64,000 bases of DNA from Mauremys mutica (Eukaryota; Chordata; Testudines; Geoemydidae): NCBI RefSeq assembly GCF_020497125.1, contig NC_059081.1, positions 14,045,105-14,109,104 on the forward strand, given 5' to 3'. A model generated the notes under the pieces. The model was not told the origin of the DNA. It searched no databases and worked only from the letters and a program-made list of their open reading frames with translations. Shown here in pieces: positions 44,830 through 57,106 of the stretch. Position 1 is the stretch's first letter, and each line of letters starts with the position of its first letter. Position numbers and translations under genes: made by a program.

Positions 44830-46275
44830 GTGAAGGGACTTCTGGGAAGGAGTCACATCTCAGGTCAACATGACCCCTGTGCCCTCATATTTCAGGGCAC
44901 GAGTGCTTTGCTTGCACCGGGCCAGGGTGCAAGCAGGACAAGAGCTAAGGCCCTACTCCTTCGGGGAAGGTAGCAACACTTTGGACACTGGCGTCATGCT
45001 GTGGAGAGAGAAGTGAATTATGCTCATGCCTGGCCTTGAGTATACTATGCCAGGAGGAGGGTGCTACTGGCTTTCTGTACATTTCTACATGTACAGAATC
45101 TGTAGGTGATGTCACCTCCACAGGCAAGACAGTTAAAAACTGAATGGGACACCACACTAGAGCATAGGGCTCTGTCCAGCAGTAACTGGGTGAGGTGATG
45201 CAATAGATCTTTTTCCATCTCTAACTTCTCTGATTGCCTACATCCTTAGAATAATAAGCAGTGCTGTTCATGGTAATGGCTGCTCCACAAAGGGCAAATA
45301 AATGATCATTTGGCAACAGCGTGTATCTCTTTCAAAAGATACATACAAGGGGGAGGGAGAATTTTAAAAAAGGGAAGTGAATATTTTCCGTGCTTTCTTG
45401 CCATAAAAGCATTCCAGCACCCCTGCCCTTGGGTGTCCTGGCACCATTACACGGCTAATATTGCTCGATTACCCATACACCACCACTAGCTCAACCTCCC
45501 AAAATCTGAAAGCAAATTTCTATTTTTAGCTTATGGTGATTTAAGCTCGTTATGGAGGTGCTTGTATTCCATGAGCACAAGAGATAAAGGAAGCTATATA
45601 ACTTTAATGAACAGCTGAAATAGCAACCACAGCAGGCTCTGTAGGCAAAAAGTGATTTTCTCAGATGTTGTCTTGATTTCTGTCCCACAGGTGTAACCAG
45701 TTACTGGAAAGCACTATATTTTATAAATATATATTCGCACACACACAGATGTCTGATGGAGGCAAATACGTTGCCCTTTCTGACTATAAATACATATACA
45801 TCTGTCTAAATGTAATATATATATACACACACACATACGTATAATATATGTAGGAATGAAGAGGGGAATTGCCCATTGCTATTTTTGTTTGCTAACATGT
45901 ACACACTAGCCTAGATGGTAAACTACCCATACTATGGAGTGGAGACACAGGGAAAAAAATATCTTTGTTCCAGCATAAGAGAAAATAATAATAGAAAAAA
46001 TCCTTAACTTCAGATATGTAGCTATGCAAGCAAGTTATTTAAAAAGAAAGCTTAGGTATGTAGTGACAAGCACTAACGCTGAAGAAAATAGATTGGTGCA
46101 GATGTACCAACCCGAAGAAGTAAGCCAACAAATAAACGTACAGCATTCTGGATTCTTACCGACAAACTTTTACATGTCCATTGCGTAGCATTATGATGCT
46201 GGTTTTCTCCCACTGTTAATTAAGATCTTATTCAAATCACTACCACCATTGGGACCAGACCGTGCAACACCCTCA
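44830..46275. other. Unassigned, with AT/CA dinucleotide tracts
   Basis: Short (TA)n and (CA)n tracts lie at about 45720-45860 (ATATATATACACACACACATACG). No gene is recognised. Confidence 0.45.
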
Positions 46276-46345
46276 AAGGGTATGTCTGTACTGCAATCAC
46301 TGGGTGTGAGAGCAGCTTGAGTAGGCATTCCTGAGCTAAGCCAAT
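46276..46345. mobile_element. MITE left-end fragment, GGGTATGTCTGTACTGCA type
   Basis: AAAGGGTATGTCTGTACTGCAATC is related to the TATGTTTACACTGCA terminus at 21173. The right part is missing. Confidence 0.4.
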
Positions 46346-46472
46346 TTTCCCTGTAGAAGGAACAGACATGCCTGCATGTCAGCATTACAATCAGACCAAT
46401 TATTAATCATCATAGTCACCACCTCAAAAGATACCCATGTTCTAAGATGTGCAGGAGCCTTCTGGTATCTCT

Positions 46473-46823
46473 ATAGAATTGGTTGAAAACACTGGGAAAA
46501 ATAAATTTTTCCAAATAATTTGGAAATCATTTTTAGTCCACACAGTTCAAAACTGAACAGGTTTTCATTTATTAAGTTTTGTGAAAATGTGTTTTCAACG
46601 TTTTTCATTTTTTTGGTTTTCAGTTTCTTCCTCCTCTCCCACCCTTATTCCCTTCCACTGAAAAAAATGGGAGGGCAGGAAAAAAAAAAAAGAGAAATGA
46701 AACATCCACTCTATTTTAATTTTGCCAATTAAACAAGAACATTTGGGATCGGGGAAATGTGAAGAGTTTCCAATTTTGAAAAATGAAAATGTTCATACAA
46801 GTATATTTTCCATCCAGCTCTAC
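46473..46823. mobile_element. MITE, GAGCTGGTTGAAAA family
   Basis: TAGAATTGGTTGAAAAC at the left and TTTTCCATCCAGCTCTA at the right are imperfect inverted termini. The interior is T-rich then A-rich, with a poly(A) run at 46681-46691. Length is similar to the 22646-22993 copy. Confidence 0.55.
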
Positions 46824-46955
46824 ATAATACCGGTACTAAGAATTTGTCATGGTCCAATTATTAAAGAAGCATTAACTTCTGTTCAAAATACCTAATCCAC
46901 CAAATCAATACCTGAAAGATCTCACTTCACACACACACCACCACGTTGCAATTCA

Positions 46956-46974
46956 TTTATATATATATATATAT
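46956..46974 (+). repeat. (TA)n microsatellite
   Basis: TATATATATATATATATA tract. Confidence 0.85.
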
Positions 46975-47080
46975 CTCCCAATAAGAAATGCAGCCATGCT
47001 GGGTTCCATGCCATTATACTTTAAAATGACAGATTTGTTATTTTTACCATGATCAGCAGCAATTCCAGAATGAAATTGGA

Positions 47081-47465
47081 CACAGGCGCTGACTTTCCAA
47101 TGTTCCGGGAGGTGCTTGACCCCTGGGTCTGCCCCAGGCCTCGCCCCCACTCCACCCCTTCCCCCAAGTCCCCACCCGCACCCTGCCTCTTTCTGCTCCC
47201 GCTCCACCTCTTCCTGCTCCGTTCCACCCCCTTCCCTGAGTATGCCATGTCCTCGCTCCCTGCCCCTCCCACCCAGAGCCTCCTGCATGCTGTGAAACAG
47301 CTGATCACAGTGGGCAGGAGGCATGAGGAGGTGCTGATCAGCAGGGTCCACTGGTGGACAGGAGGTGCTGGGGGAGGGGAGTAGCTGCCAGTGGGTGCTG
47401 AGCACCCACCATTTTTTCCCTGTGGGTGCTCCAGCCCCGGAGCACCCACGGAGTCGGTGCCTAAG
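47081..47465. mobile_element. 385-bp TIR element with 8-bp target duplication
   Basis: The ends are CACAGGCGCTGACTTTCC and GGAGTCGGTGCCTAAG, whose reverse complement is CTTAGGCACCGACTCC. The flanks carry a perfect duplication AAATTGGA (47073-47080 and 47466-47473). An 8-bp duplication indicates a hAT-type non-autonomous element. The interior is C-rich with GGGTGCTGAGCACCCACC and GGTGCTCC/GGAGCACC hairpins. Open frames across it are composition artefacts. Confidence 0.8.
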
Positions 47466-47524
47466 AAATTGGAGCACTCTTACCACCACCTCTACAAACC
47501 CTTTTAAGGCCCAAGCCCGCAAAG

Positions 47525-47708
47525 TAGAGCTACTCAGAAGTTTTCAATTTTTTGTTGAAAATCCAATATATTCTTGGTGAAGTAGTGGAGGGGGAGTTTT
47601 TGAAAGTTTTTGAGGAAAGCAGACACTTTCTACAAAAAAAATTCAATTGGTCAACAATCCAGTTTTCCATTCAAAAATGTTTTGACGCAGAATTTTCAGC
47701 TAGCTCTA
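47525..47708. mobile_element. MITE, short copy of the GAGCTGGTTGAAAA family
   Basis: The left end TAGAGCTACTCAGAAG and the right end TTTTCAGCTAGCTCTA are inverted. It is internally deleted relative to the roughly 350-bp copies. Confidence 0.6.
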
Positions 47709-50284
47709 CTGAAAATCCTTATTCACATCACACACGAGTTCCTCATTCAGTCAGACAGTCCCCATTGACGTCAGGGGGGATAACTCGCATAAGTCTGGGT
47801 TTAAAAAGTCTGAGGTAAAATTTTCATAAAATTTTCGAGTCCTATTTTCAAGAGTAATATTTACGATTTTTTCCCTATGGCTCTATCTTGAAACTTTTAT
47901 CAATCTGAAGATTAGCTTATTTTGGAAGATAATCATAAAATAATAATAGAAACCTGCTGCTTGTGATCACACAAGCAATGACTGCTGTCCTTATGCTCAG
48001 CAGCACTGGCATAATGACAGTATTTTTAAAAGGATTTATTTCAATTATTCTCTGAACTGAGATGACAAGATGAACCCATAAAAAACAAATGTGTGGACAA
48101 TCCTCTTTCATTACCTGCCATCCACTCAGTTCTCTGACATCTAAAAGACACAGGAAACTATTTTCACATCATATTCACTTAATAGATGAGATGTAAACTG
48201 AGTTCCCTGGCATATGACCTAGGGGTTGCTATGTTTGTCACCATATAGAGTTTCCCAGGGGGCTGTTGTGCAGCTGTTGCATAGAGGGGCTGGATCATAA
48301 AGTTTTTGGTTTTCACTTTGGAGCAGAGCTGGAGGATGCCAGCAAGAGAGGAAGACAGAACAGCCACCTTTATTCTGCAGGGGACTTTCCCACTTTGCTT
48401 ATACCTGCAGCAGAAAGAAGACACAGAGTTTCGATTACTACAAAAGTGAACTGAGACAAATGCAGACTGATGGTCAATAGGCATTTTTGCCAATACTAAC
48501 TTAGTGGGGGTGAGTGGGATTTTAATCACCAAGAGCCACATGAGAGCGGTACCACCCAGGGGATCTCATTTGGACCAGGGCTCCACATGTGGGAATGTCG
48601 GAGGATGGTGTGGGACTGGAGACTGCCCCTTTAACGGCTGAGCATCCCAGACAGAGAGTCTGAATGGGGCTCTGCGAAGCTCTGGCTGTTGTTCTGCACA
48701 GCCAGTTGGAACCAGACACAGAATAAAGCAGAGCTCTTGCAAGCTATTTAAGTACTGAGTAATCACTGAACGCCATAGGGGCAGTGCAGAATGTGTATTT
48801 TCCCCCATCGATTATGCAGAAAATGATCAAGTGACAGTAACACAGCAGAAAACCCTCTGAACTGGGGGACATCCCACCCCATTAATGGGCATGCACACAT
48901 GTGTGGGCATGGGGGTGGGGTGGGAGAACAGAAGAGTAGGGAACCCAGCAGCAAGTCCTATTTTATGGCCCACTGACAGATCATCAAGGAGCTAAAGCAG
49001 AGTTTCAGGGGCCAACTCTGCATTTCCTATGCCCCTCCTCCTGATGGAAAAGTTTTGAACAATTCCATAAAGGAATCCTCCAAGAATTCCATCCCCCGCC
49101 CGCATGTTTTCCCTTGAAGGCTGTAACCAGAACCTGAGTGAAGATGTTAGGATTTGGCTGAACATGGCCTCAACCTTTTAAATTTTCACAGAGCAAGAAG
49201 CTCTTTACCTAATGAGCTGCCCAAGCCATGTTGGGCCTTTACTATGCCTCAGTCTCCTTCATGCTGGTCAGTCAGTCTGGTTCTTCGGCCAAACCAAGAG
49301 GTCCTCCCCCGCTCCTGCATAAAGGAAAGTCTGAACAGAGGCTTTCCTAAGCAAGTCCTTTCCTCTCCTTGGGCCACAGCCCTCTTACTAGCATCTGCGT
49401 AACCTTCTCCCTGATGTCGGGGGTTCAAAGAGATCTTTACTACCATTGGGCTACAGCTTCCCCTTGGTGACAGGAGTTTCACACCACATATGTGTGGCAT
49501 CATAGAGGAACATATACCATCCCTCCACTGGAGGCACCAGCTCTAGACCCATAGGGTACGAAGCAGCTGTTTGCCCCAGAATCCAAGCTCTCTTACTTTA
49601 GTTTTTTCCTCAGGGCCATTTCCTATACCTTCAACAGATCCCTTCCGAGCCAAGCACCGTAACGGAAATACTTCTCCTCACAATGAGCAAAGAGGGGTGC
49701 TGTTTAATAGCCGGCTCCTTTCCCAGGCCTTCCTGTCAACTACGGTCACACGATCTGGGGGGGACATAGGAAATGCAGCACAGTTCACCCCATGAGACAA
49801 ACAGGCAAAAATTACAAGCTAATGTTCCTGGGCATTAAAATATGACTGGCCCAGATTCTGCCCTTTTCCCAAAACAACTCATTTTGTACAGTCAAACTGC
49901 ATTTGCAAGCAAAAAAAAAAAGTCAGTGCTAATAATTAAAAGCCATTTTTGAAAATCTGGCTCAGTACTTGTATCACACAAAATCCCTTTCACTTTCCTT
50001 CCTATGGTCCCTATCATACTCCCATTGACTTCCCTGGGAGTTGGATCAGGTTTTCTGCAATGCTCACCGAAACATAAAGGCTGAAAGCACAAGTACCATG
50101 AATTATGTACATCTGAAAACGGCAATAAATAATATTTTTATGAAAATGTGCTACTATTCTGAGTTGTACATTATCAATAGTGTTGTGGGGTTCCATGTTA
50201 ATTGATTCAATGATTTCCCTACCTCATGTGCTAAGCTTAAAACAAACATGTTTTTTCTAACTTCCTGCCCTCCCCACTCAAGCT
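47709..50284. other. Unassigned, with a possible LTR-like piece
   Basis: About 48550-48770 (GACTGCCCCTTTAACGGC ... CACAGAATAAAGCAGAGC ... CTATTTAAGTACTGAGTAA) has an AATAAA and a layout that could fit the end of an LTR, but no paired LTR or coding remnant is seen. About 49400-49465 has a weak tRNA-like head on the minus strand (TAGCCCAATGGTAG). No gene is recognised. Confidence 0.35.
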
Positions 50285-50665
50285 GGGCTAAGGAGAAGCA
50301 ACACCATCTTGTGGTCAAGGCACTGGATGGGGACTCAGGAGAGCTAGGTTCAATTCCTAGTTCTACCACAAACACTCTGTATTGACCTTGGGCAAGTCAC
50401 TTAGGCCGGGGGTACCTTTCCAAAGCACTTAACGTTGGCCTAACTGAGCTCCCAGTTAAATCAGTGGGAACACAGATAGGCCAGTGCAGAAGCCGAGAGA
50501 GATTTTAACAAAGAGGAATAATAAAATTGCTTTTCTCTCATCTTTTGTTTGTTCTGTCTATTTAGATTGCAAGCTCCTCAGAGCAGAGATAGTCTCTGAC
50601 TAAGGGTTAGCCTGACCTAATGGAGCCTTGACCTTGTTAGGGATCTCTAGGCCCTATTGTAATAT
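50285..50665 (+). repeat. tRNA-derived SINE copy
   Basis: The head GGTCAAGGCACTGGATGG is followed by B-box-like GGTTCAATTCCTAG and the central CCTTGGGCAAGTCACTTAGG. After about 140 bp of unrelated or diverged sequence comes the tail CTGTCTATTTAGATTGCAAG ... CTAGGCCCTATTGTAATA. Confidence 0.65.
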
Positions 50666-50984
50666 AAAAGTCCAACAAGGTGGAGCTGTTTGGGGGTTTT
50701 ATTAGAGGAGGAAAGGCTCATTACCTATAATGAAGGCTGTCCAATCAAAACTGAGCAAACAACTCTGTTGATGATGCCAAATCATCATCCAGTTCTCATT
50801 GCTATGATGGCTCTGTAATGTTATGAGGAGCAAAAAAAACTAGGGGGAAAAAAAAATCTTATTTTGCTCCTAAAAAGTCAGCAGCTGTGACTTTAAACAC
50901 AGATCTGCTTAGTAAGAAGGTACCATTTTTACATACTAGTTTCTCCATCCATAATTACACATTAGCACCACATTAAGTGGAAGG
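50666..50984. other. Unassigned non-coding stretch
   Basis: Nothing recognised; two A-rich runs occur near 50830-50855. Confidence 0.4.
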
Positions 50985-51225
50985 ATCATGGGCCAGCTAT
51001 TTCCAGCAATGCCACTGACCTGCTGCATGACCGTGGGCATGTTGTTTCGCGCAACAGAAAATATGCTTCCCAGTTCCATCCTTTGTCTGTCTTGGCTATT
51101 TAGATTGTAATTGTTTGGGGACAAGGACTGTCTCGCTATTGTTTACATAGAGACTGGCACAATGAGCCTCCCCACCCCGTTTCACCTGGGACCTCTGAGA
51201 GCTATGCTAGAACAAATAAAAGGAA
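50985..51225 (+). repeat. tRNA-derived SINE, central part and tail
   Basis: The part CCACTGACCTGCTGCATGACC leads to TTTGTCTGTCTTGGCTATTT, AGATTGTAATTGTTTGGGGA and GCACAATGAGCC. This is the same tail as in the copy at 50540-50665. Confidence 0.6.
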
Positions 51226-52383
51226 TGCTTAATCTAAATATAGTCTACATGAAGCAATTATGGAAAAACCTGCTACTTTGGTGTTCTCCACTGTTCTGAA
51301 AACAAACTGTGCTGAGGTCTAGAAAATTGGACGTAGCTCTGTTTGAAGAGACTTTTTTTTATTGAAATGTCTTCTTTTGACTCAAGTTTACTAAAAATTG
51401 GAACTAAAATGCATGATCTTTTGCAGAAATCCCCTTCCCCCTACAGCCATCATACTGAAGTGAAATAAAACAGATGTGTTCAAAAGAAAAGGAAAAAAGC
51501 TTGCTTTTTTTTTTAAGTGCTTATTATCAACACATTCCACTCCAGTAAATGCAGGTGACAGTAAAGTACGGTATATACCTCAAAAGTTTCCCAAAGCAAT
51601 ATTTTGCCAATATGTGCTGTGAATCTTGTTGTATAAATAATGGGTTACTTGTGCTATAGTGTCAAATCCCAGCTGCATAAAAGCCAAAATTTCAACTCAG
51701 ACATTCTTGGTTTTGTTTTGTTTTTTTTAATCCAAGTACAAATGGATTCAAGTGGAAATTTAAATGCTAGAGATTTGTGGTCAATCAGAGCTCATTCTAT
51801 GGGGAAAATATGTCTTATTTTAAAAAAGGCCAACCCTGCTGTGGTATAAAAGTACAAACTATTGCTCAAGTATCATGCAAATATCCTTTCAGAAATAAGT
51901 TCTCAGTAATAGGTTTCATAGTTTTTACCATTAAATTGAGAAAAATAAGTCATTTGTACAACACTATGCAGCTCATAAGTTACCAGTTATAAACTAATCC
52001 TTGATATCCAGTCCAAATCCTAAGGGATACTTCAGGTCAGCCACTGCTTTTTGGTGATATGGTGATGAAAGATATATTGTTGAACACCATAAAGCCTTTG
52101 AAAAAATTTAGCAAAACTATCCACATGGAAATGAAAGGCAGAGAACTTGGCTGATCAGCTGAGGTTGGGGTGGAAGTGATTACAAATATTTCTGTACAGG
52201 TTTTTCTATGTGCTTAGGCCTTTCAGCTAAATCAGCCAGCAATTTATATATTAATTGTTGGGAAAACATTTTAGAATATTCCAGAAGCATCCAAGTGGGT
52301 ACGGTAGATTCATTGGTTGTTGGCTTGTGTTTTGTAAGTTGCTCATGGCCATTATCTTATGAAATGATGCTGTTATTTGGAAA

Positions 52384-52384
<1 letters not shown>
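51226..52384. other. Unassigned non-coding stretch
   Basis: AT-rich with T runs; no gene recognised. Confidence 0.4.

Positions 52385-52422
<38 letters not shown>
52385..52422 (+). repeat. (TG)n microsatellite
   Basis: About 19 TG units. Confidence 0.95.
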
Positions 52423-52424
<2 letters not shown>

Positions 52425-52984
52425 TGGGGACTAGTAGCGGAGGGGTGTGATAGCCCATGTTTGTGTAGAATGTTAATTTCCAACAGAAGTTATTTGACTA
52501 TCATTATCACAAAAAGGATTGGCCACAATTTCTAAAGATGTCTAGGGACTTTGGGTGCCTCAATTTTTAGTTCCCAACTTGAGACCCTTCAAAGAGCTTG
52601 ATTTTCAGAGGGTGGGTGTCCAGCATTTCTGAAAATCAATGTCTGTTCAGATTGTCTCAACTCCCAAAGTTGTGGCACCCACGAATCACTAATCACTTTC
52701 AAAAAATCTTGGCCATCTTCCATCATAAGCTGTCTCTCTCAGTGAGCCAGATCATTATGGGCAAAAACTAACTGCTTGAATAAAAGCTCATATTTTTAGA
52801 ATTCTGTTTGCAAGACTACATCTGCATCATGTGCAAACCATCCAATGGATGTTAAATCATAGTTGCACTTAAGCATATGTACGTACAGAACTCTGTCTTG
52901 CACATGCACATTTTTCCCCACACAGTTTTAAAAATATGAACCTGTGTTATTCAGGCCTCATGGCTGCTATTCCAGCCTATGAGA
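52423..52984. other. Unassigned non-coding stretch
   Basis: No gene or clear repeat recognised. Confidence 0.4.
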
Positions 52985-53222
52985 GAAGGATTATCCAGTA
53001 GTTAGGACACTAGCCTAGGACTTGGGAAACCTGGATTCAAGTCCCTGCTCCACTACAGACTTCTTATGTGACCTTGGGCAAGTCACTTAGTCTCTCTGTG
53101 CCTCAGTTCCCAACCTGTAAAATGTTGACAATAGCACTTCTGTACCCCACAGCAGAGTTGTGAGGCACTCAGATGCTATGGTAATCGAGTCAGACAAGTA
53201 CCAGATAGATATAGAGGTTGTA
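52985..53222 (+). repeat. tRNA-derived SINE, best-preserved plus copy
   Basis: The full order is visible: head ATCCAGTAGTTAGGACACTAG, B-box region GGATTCAAGTCCCTGC, centre GACCTTGGGCAAGTCACTTA, then GTGCCTCAGTTCCC and a 3' part GAGGCACTCAGATGCTATGG ending AGATAGATATAGAGG. Confidence 0.75.
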
Positions 53223-53784
53223 GTTGCTATTCCAGTTATGACTTGGGGCAGCATGATAGGGCTACTGTATCTGCATAAGTTCCCCTCTCCTGGCTGGTTC
53301 AACCCCATTGCCACTCCTCAGGCCATTCTATATGGAGGCCATTCTTCCATGGCATGTTGTGGATTTCACTAGACTGATCAGCTCCCTAAGTTCTTATCAA
53401 GGCAAAACTCCTCGTGAAATAAAGACTACAGGACTTGATGCTATATTTTAGTAGAGCCAATGTAATCTGATGTTCATTTTTCATTAAATGTGTGAGAACC
53501 TTGTGCATTTTAACAAGACAAGTCCCTTTAAGAAACTGCAGTTTCAGCATACACAGCATCCTTCGCAGCAGCCTCACAGGTTGCTGTGCAAACATAAAAT
53601 TATCAGCAATTAATCGACAACAGAGAGCTACAATAACGTATCCTGACATCCTCCCCTTAGACAATGAGCTTTAATTGTCATCTCTAATTTTAGGGAAATA
53701 ACTCCATAGCTCAGAGCCCCTTTGGTACTTTCAAGTTTTCATAGGTGAGGCCCAGAGTTCCCTGGAATTTTATATCTGAAATTA
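53223..53784. other. Unassigned non-coding stretch
   Basis: No gene or clear repeat recognised. Confidence 0.4.
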
Positions 53785-54140
53785 CTGAGGAAGGAGGTTA
53801 AGACATGGTATTGGGACTAAAGAGATGTAGGTTCAACTCCCAGGCCACAGGCAGGTCAGTCAGTCACACTGTGCCTCAGTTTCCCATCGTTAGAGATATT
53901 TCCTTTCTCTCAACCTTTATCTGCCTTGATTACTTAGAGTGTAAGCCAGGGGTTCTGGAACAATTTTTATATTGGGGGTACTAAAAGTGGAAACCATGTA
54001 GTTGATTGTTATTAGCTGCTGAACCCCCAGCACCCCTAGTTCCAGGACCCTTGCTGTAAGCTCATTAGGGAAGGGTCTGTCTCCTAGCGCGCGCGTGTGT
54101 GTGTATACACGTACCCTAGCACAATGAGGCTCATGTTGTA
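53785..54140 (+). repeat. tRNA-derived SINE split by a MITE
   Basis: The head and centre (GGTTCAACTCCCAGG, CACTGTGCCTCAGTTTCCC) and the tail (TTATCTGCCTTGATTACTTAG, then AGCTCATTAGGGAAGGGTCTG and AGCACAATGAGGC) belong to one copy, interrupted at 53947-54053. The tail includes a GCGCGCGTGTGTGTGT run. Confidence 0.65.
53947..54053. mobile_element. 107-bp hAT-type MITE
   Basis: The termini CAGGGGTTCTGGAAC and GTTCCAGGACCCTTG are inverted repeats with two to three mismatches. The flanks GTGTAAGC (53939-53946) and CTGTAAGC (54054-54061) match at seven of eight positions, an 8-bp hAT-style duplication. Removing it restores the SINE tail ...AGTGTAAGCTCATTAGGG. Confidence 0.8.
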
Positions 54141-57106
54141 GTTTCAAAATATTTTGAAATACTGTAGATTGGAAATGACAAGATTATTTTGCAATTTTAA
54201 CACCTCAATAAGTGTCAAAAGAACAGAAATCAAAACCCTGGAACTAAACGAGCCCAAACTTTGCGAATCCTGGATTCAGATCAAAAGTTTATGACAAAGT
54301 AAATTTTAAGCTAAATTTATTTTAGCAAGATTATGCAAGATGATTTATTTTTTTTTTTTTAATTGCAGACTAGTTCTTGGAGAGACCCCATTCCCTTTCA
54401 TTTGTCATTTTGGGAGACAGCTATATGTCAAGACTCCCATTGACTTCAGCAGGGGCAGGTTTTTAGCCTTTGTTCCTCCCATAGCGATGCAGTACCCTTT
54501 TTGCCGACTGCTCTTGCTAATTTCATAGCGGTACCTGGTGTCCAGCGAGTGGGATGTGTTATTACTGAAAAGAGACATTTTTAACAGAAAACCTTCCTAG
54601 TGGGTTCATTCAGTGATTTCACTGAGGAAAGCTTGATCTAATTCAGTGGCCACATCTTCTGAACATACTCTCAATGGCAGTTAGAAACATATGTTTCTTA
54701 TAAATTTCTCATTCAGAAACAAAGACTGACAGTAAAACCAAAAGCTTTCATATTTATATAAATTGCTAAGTGGTTGCATTGGAAAGTACATTTCAATTAA
54801 TATGTCACAGTACATCAGTGTTGTTTTAAAGTTTTCCAATTCAACTGGCTGTTTTAGTCTAGGTTTACCCTAAATCTGTGATGTACAACACAGTGAGCTC
54901 CACCGACTGCTCTCCAACAAGTGAGGATTTTTATTTTTTTTTAAGTCTGGTTACCTCATTCCGATCCTGAACATGCAATAACTCTAATACTATTGCCCCT
55001 CAACACGGATTTCAAAGCTGCCCCAATGTTCCCTCTTGGGTATTTAAGTTAATGTTACATTTCAATGAAGCCTTTTAGTTAGGTTTTATATTTATATACG
55101 AACTACTAATCAGACACAACTTTGCCCATTTGTGAGTGAGCATTTTTTATTCTTATGTACTCTGCTGCCGCCCCTAGGACAACATTATAAAACTAGTTTT
55201 GGTTTTATAACCATAACAATAGTTTAAATGCATCAGACAAAGAATTACATCACATTACCAAATGTTATAAATGAAAGTAAAATTGATAGCAAGAATCACG
55301 CACATTTAAACAAATACAAGGCATTTAGCCCAGATTAGAAAATGCATTGTTTCCCTATTTTAATTGTTGTTTTATATAGATCAGCAAAGAAAATAAGAAA
55401 AATCCCTTTGAAGCTTGCCTAGCTTTTAATTTTTTCACAAACCTCGAAGTCTGGCAAATTAGTGTGTATAAAATGGCCCTTAAATGGAAGAAATTGACTA
55501 CAAGCCAAGGATTAGACAATGTAGTCTAGTCATAAAGCCCAATGCAGTCACTTCTCACTCTTCTAGGAGTGCATCAAAATGCATTGACCAGTTCAGATCC
55601 CAAAGGGGGTTCACATTCAGGGAGAGATTACAGTGAATTTCCTGATATTGATTATAGTGGTTTAGGGGTTGATAATCTCAGAGAAGATGAATGGCTGTCC
55701 TTGAGCAAGAGGAAAATGGCATGTGTCCTCATTTGCTATTGTCACCAACGTGCACAGGTGACCTGGAACAGACCTTGACAGGCAGAAATCAGTGGTTAAC
55801 ATGTGCTTTTTTCCCCCGGCCTATCTTTCCCAGCAGGTGTCAGTAATGCTAGCACTCAGGAGACCTAAGATAAAGAAAACTGGATAAACAGTAAATGGAA
55901 GGTATAAAAAGGTCAATTTGGACTTGGAATTAGTGTGCAGAGAGCTTATACTATACATGCAATCCTTATTTCCCTGCAGTATTTAAATAAAATAACTACC
56001 AACCCCACAAAAAGCGCCTTTATGTTCATACGATTGTCATCTCCAAGCACCTCCCGAGTACTGAAGGACTTTCCTTGCCAAGCACTGCTGCTTTAGATTA
56101 ACAGAACACATTTTGGGCAATGTGACCTTTCTTGGCTGAGCCCACATACAAACAGGATTTTGCTTTCAGTTATTAGTTCAGCATCAGCCAAATAATATGT
56201 AAATCTAAAGAAACATTATTCTACTTCTTGCTAATTTATACATCTGAGGCACCTTACCCAGAAGGGGCTGATCTGCAAAGTTCAGATTCAAATACAGGTC
56301 CATATTTCAATCTCTCTTCCTTCTAAAGTTCAGAGTGTAGTCAGATAGGGGTTCCTGATTCCAGCCCAATGCTACTACTGTTATGTTCATGATATACACA
56401 CAGTTAGAAACAAAAACACAAACACTCTTCCTTGAAGGTTGCAATATAACACTGTTCTATTTCTAGGAATCCAAAACTCTAACGCACAACAAACAACTAC
56501 TGACAGGCACATAGCAAGCTTCTCCCTAAAGCAGAGAGACACCACTCACCCTACCTTACTTTAGGCTGGCTCTTTTGCTGACTGACTGCTGAAGACCTAG
56601 ATTGCACACTTCCCTACAGAGTCCCATAGCCTGCAAGCAGCACCAGGAACCCCCCGGAGAATTTAAAGTGATAGCTTCTAATTTTAACAGTTTTCAGTAA
56701 ACCACAATTACCTGAGACACACGTTAGCACTTTTTCAAAATCACTGACTATTTAGAAAATTTGCCCCAAACAGAAGATACTTGTATATATAAAAAAATCT
56801 CCCTACAACTCACCCACCTACTCAAAACTCCATGCACTAGATGTTTTCCCTAAAGGCTTTCCTGACTTCAGCTCACCTTGGCTTGTCTCGCCATCAGTGC
56901 TGCTTCACGCCACTATGATGCACTCTCAATTCTTTCCCAGCCTCCAAGGACTTTGTCACATTCCTTTGCTCTCTTCTGCCTCTCTTACTCATTAGATGGG
57001 GAGCTAAAGCATGGATTTAAGTGGGGTTTGAATCAGGCTCCTAATGACTTACAATGTCAGCATGCATTTCTTGTCTTATATATGAGGAAATATGGTATAA
57101 ATTCTG
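54141..57106. other. Unassigned non-coding stretch
   Basis: No gene recognised. 55060-55500 is AT-rich and repeat-poor, another place where conserved non-coding DNA could lie (inference). A CAATGG-like motif occurs near 54435. Confidence 0.4.

Noticed and set aside
46953..47522. 189-codon minus-strand ORF
   Set aside because: It spans the C-rich 385-bp TIR element and both of its boundaries, so the frame cannot be an ancestral gene.
49400..49465. tRNA gene candidate (TAGCCCAATGGTAG on the minus strand)
   Set aside because: The A-box resembles a tRNA, but no cloverleaf can be completed and the B-box is poor; at most a SINE remnant.
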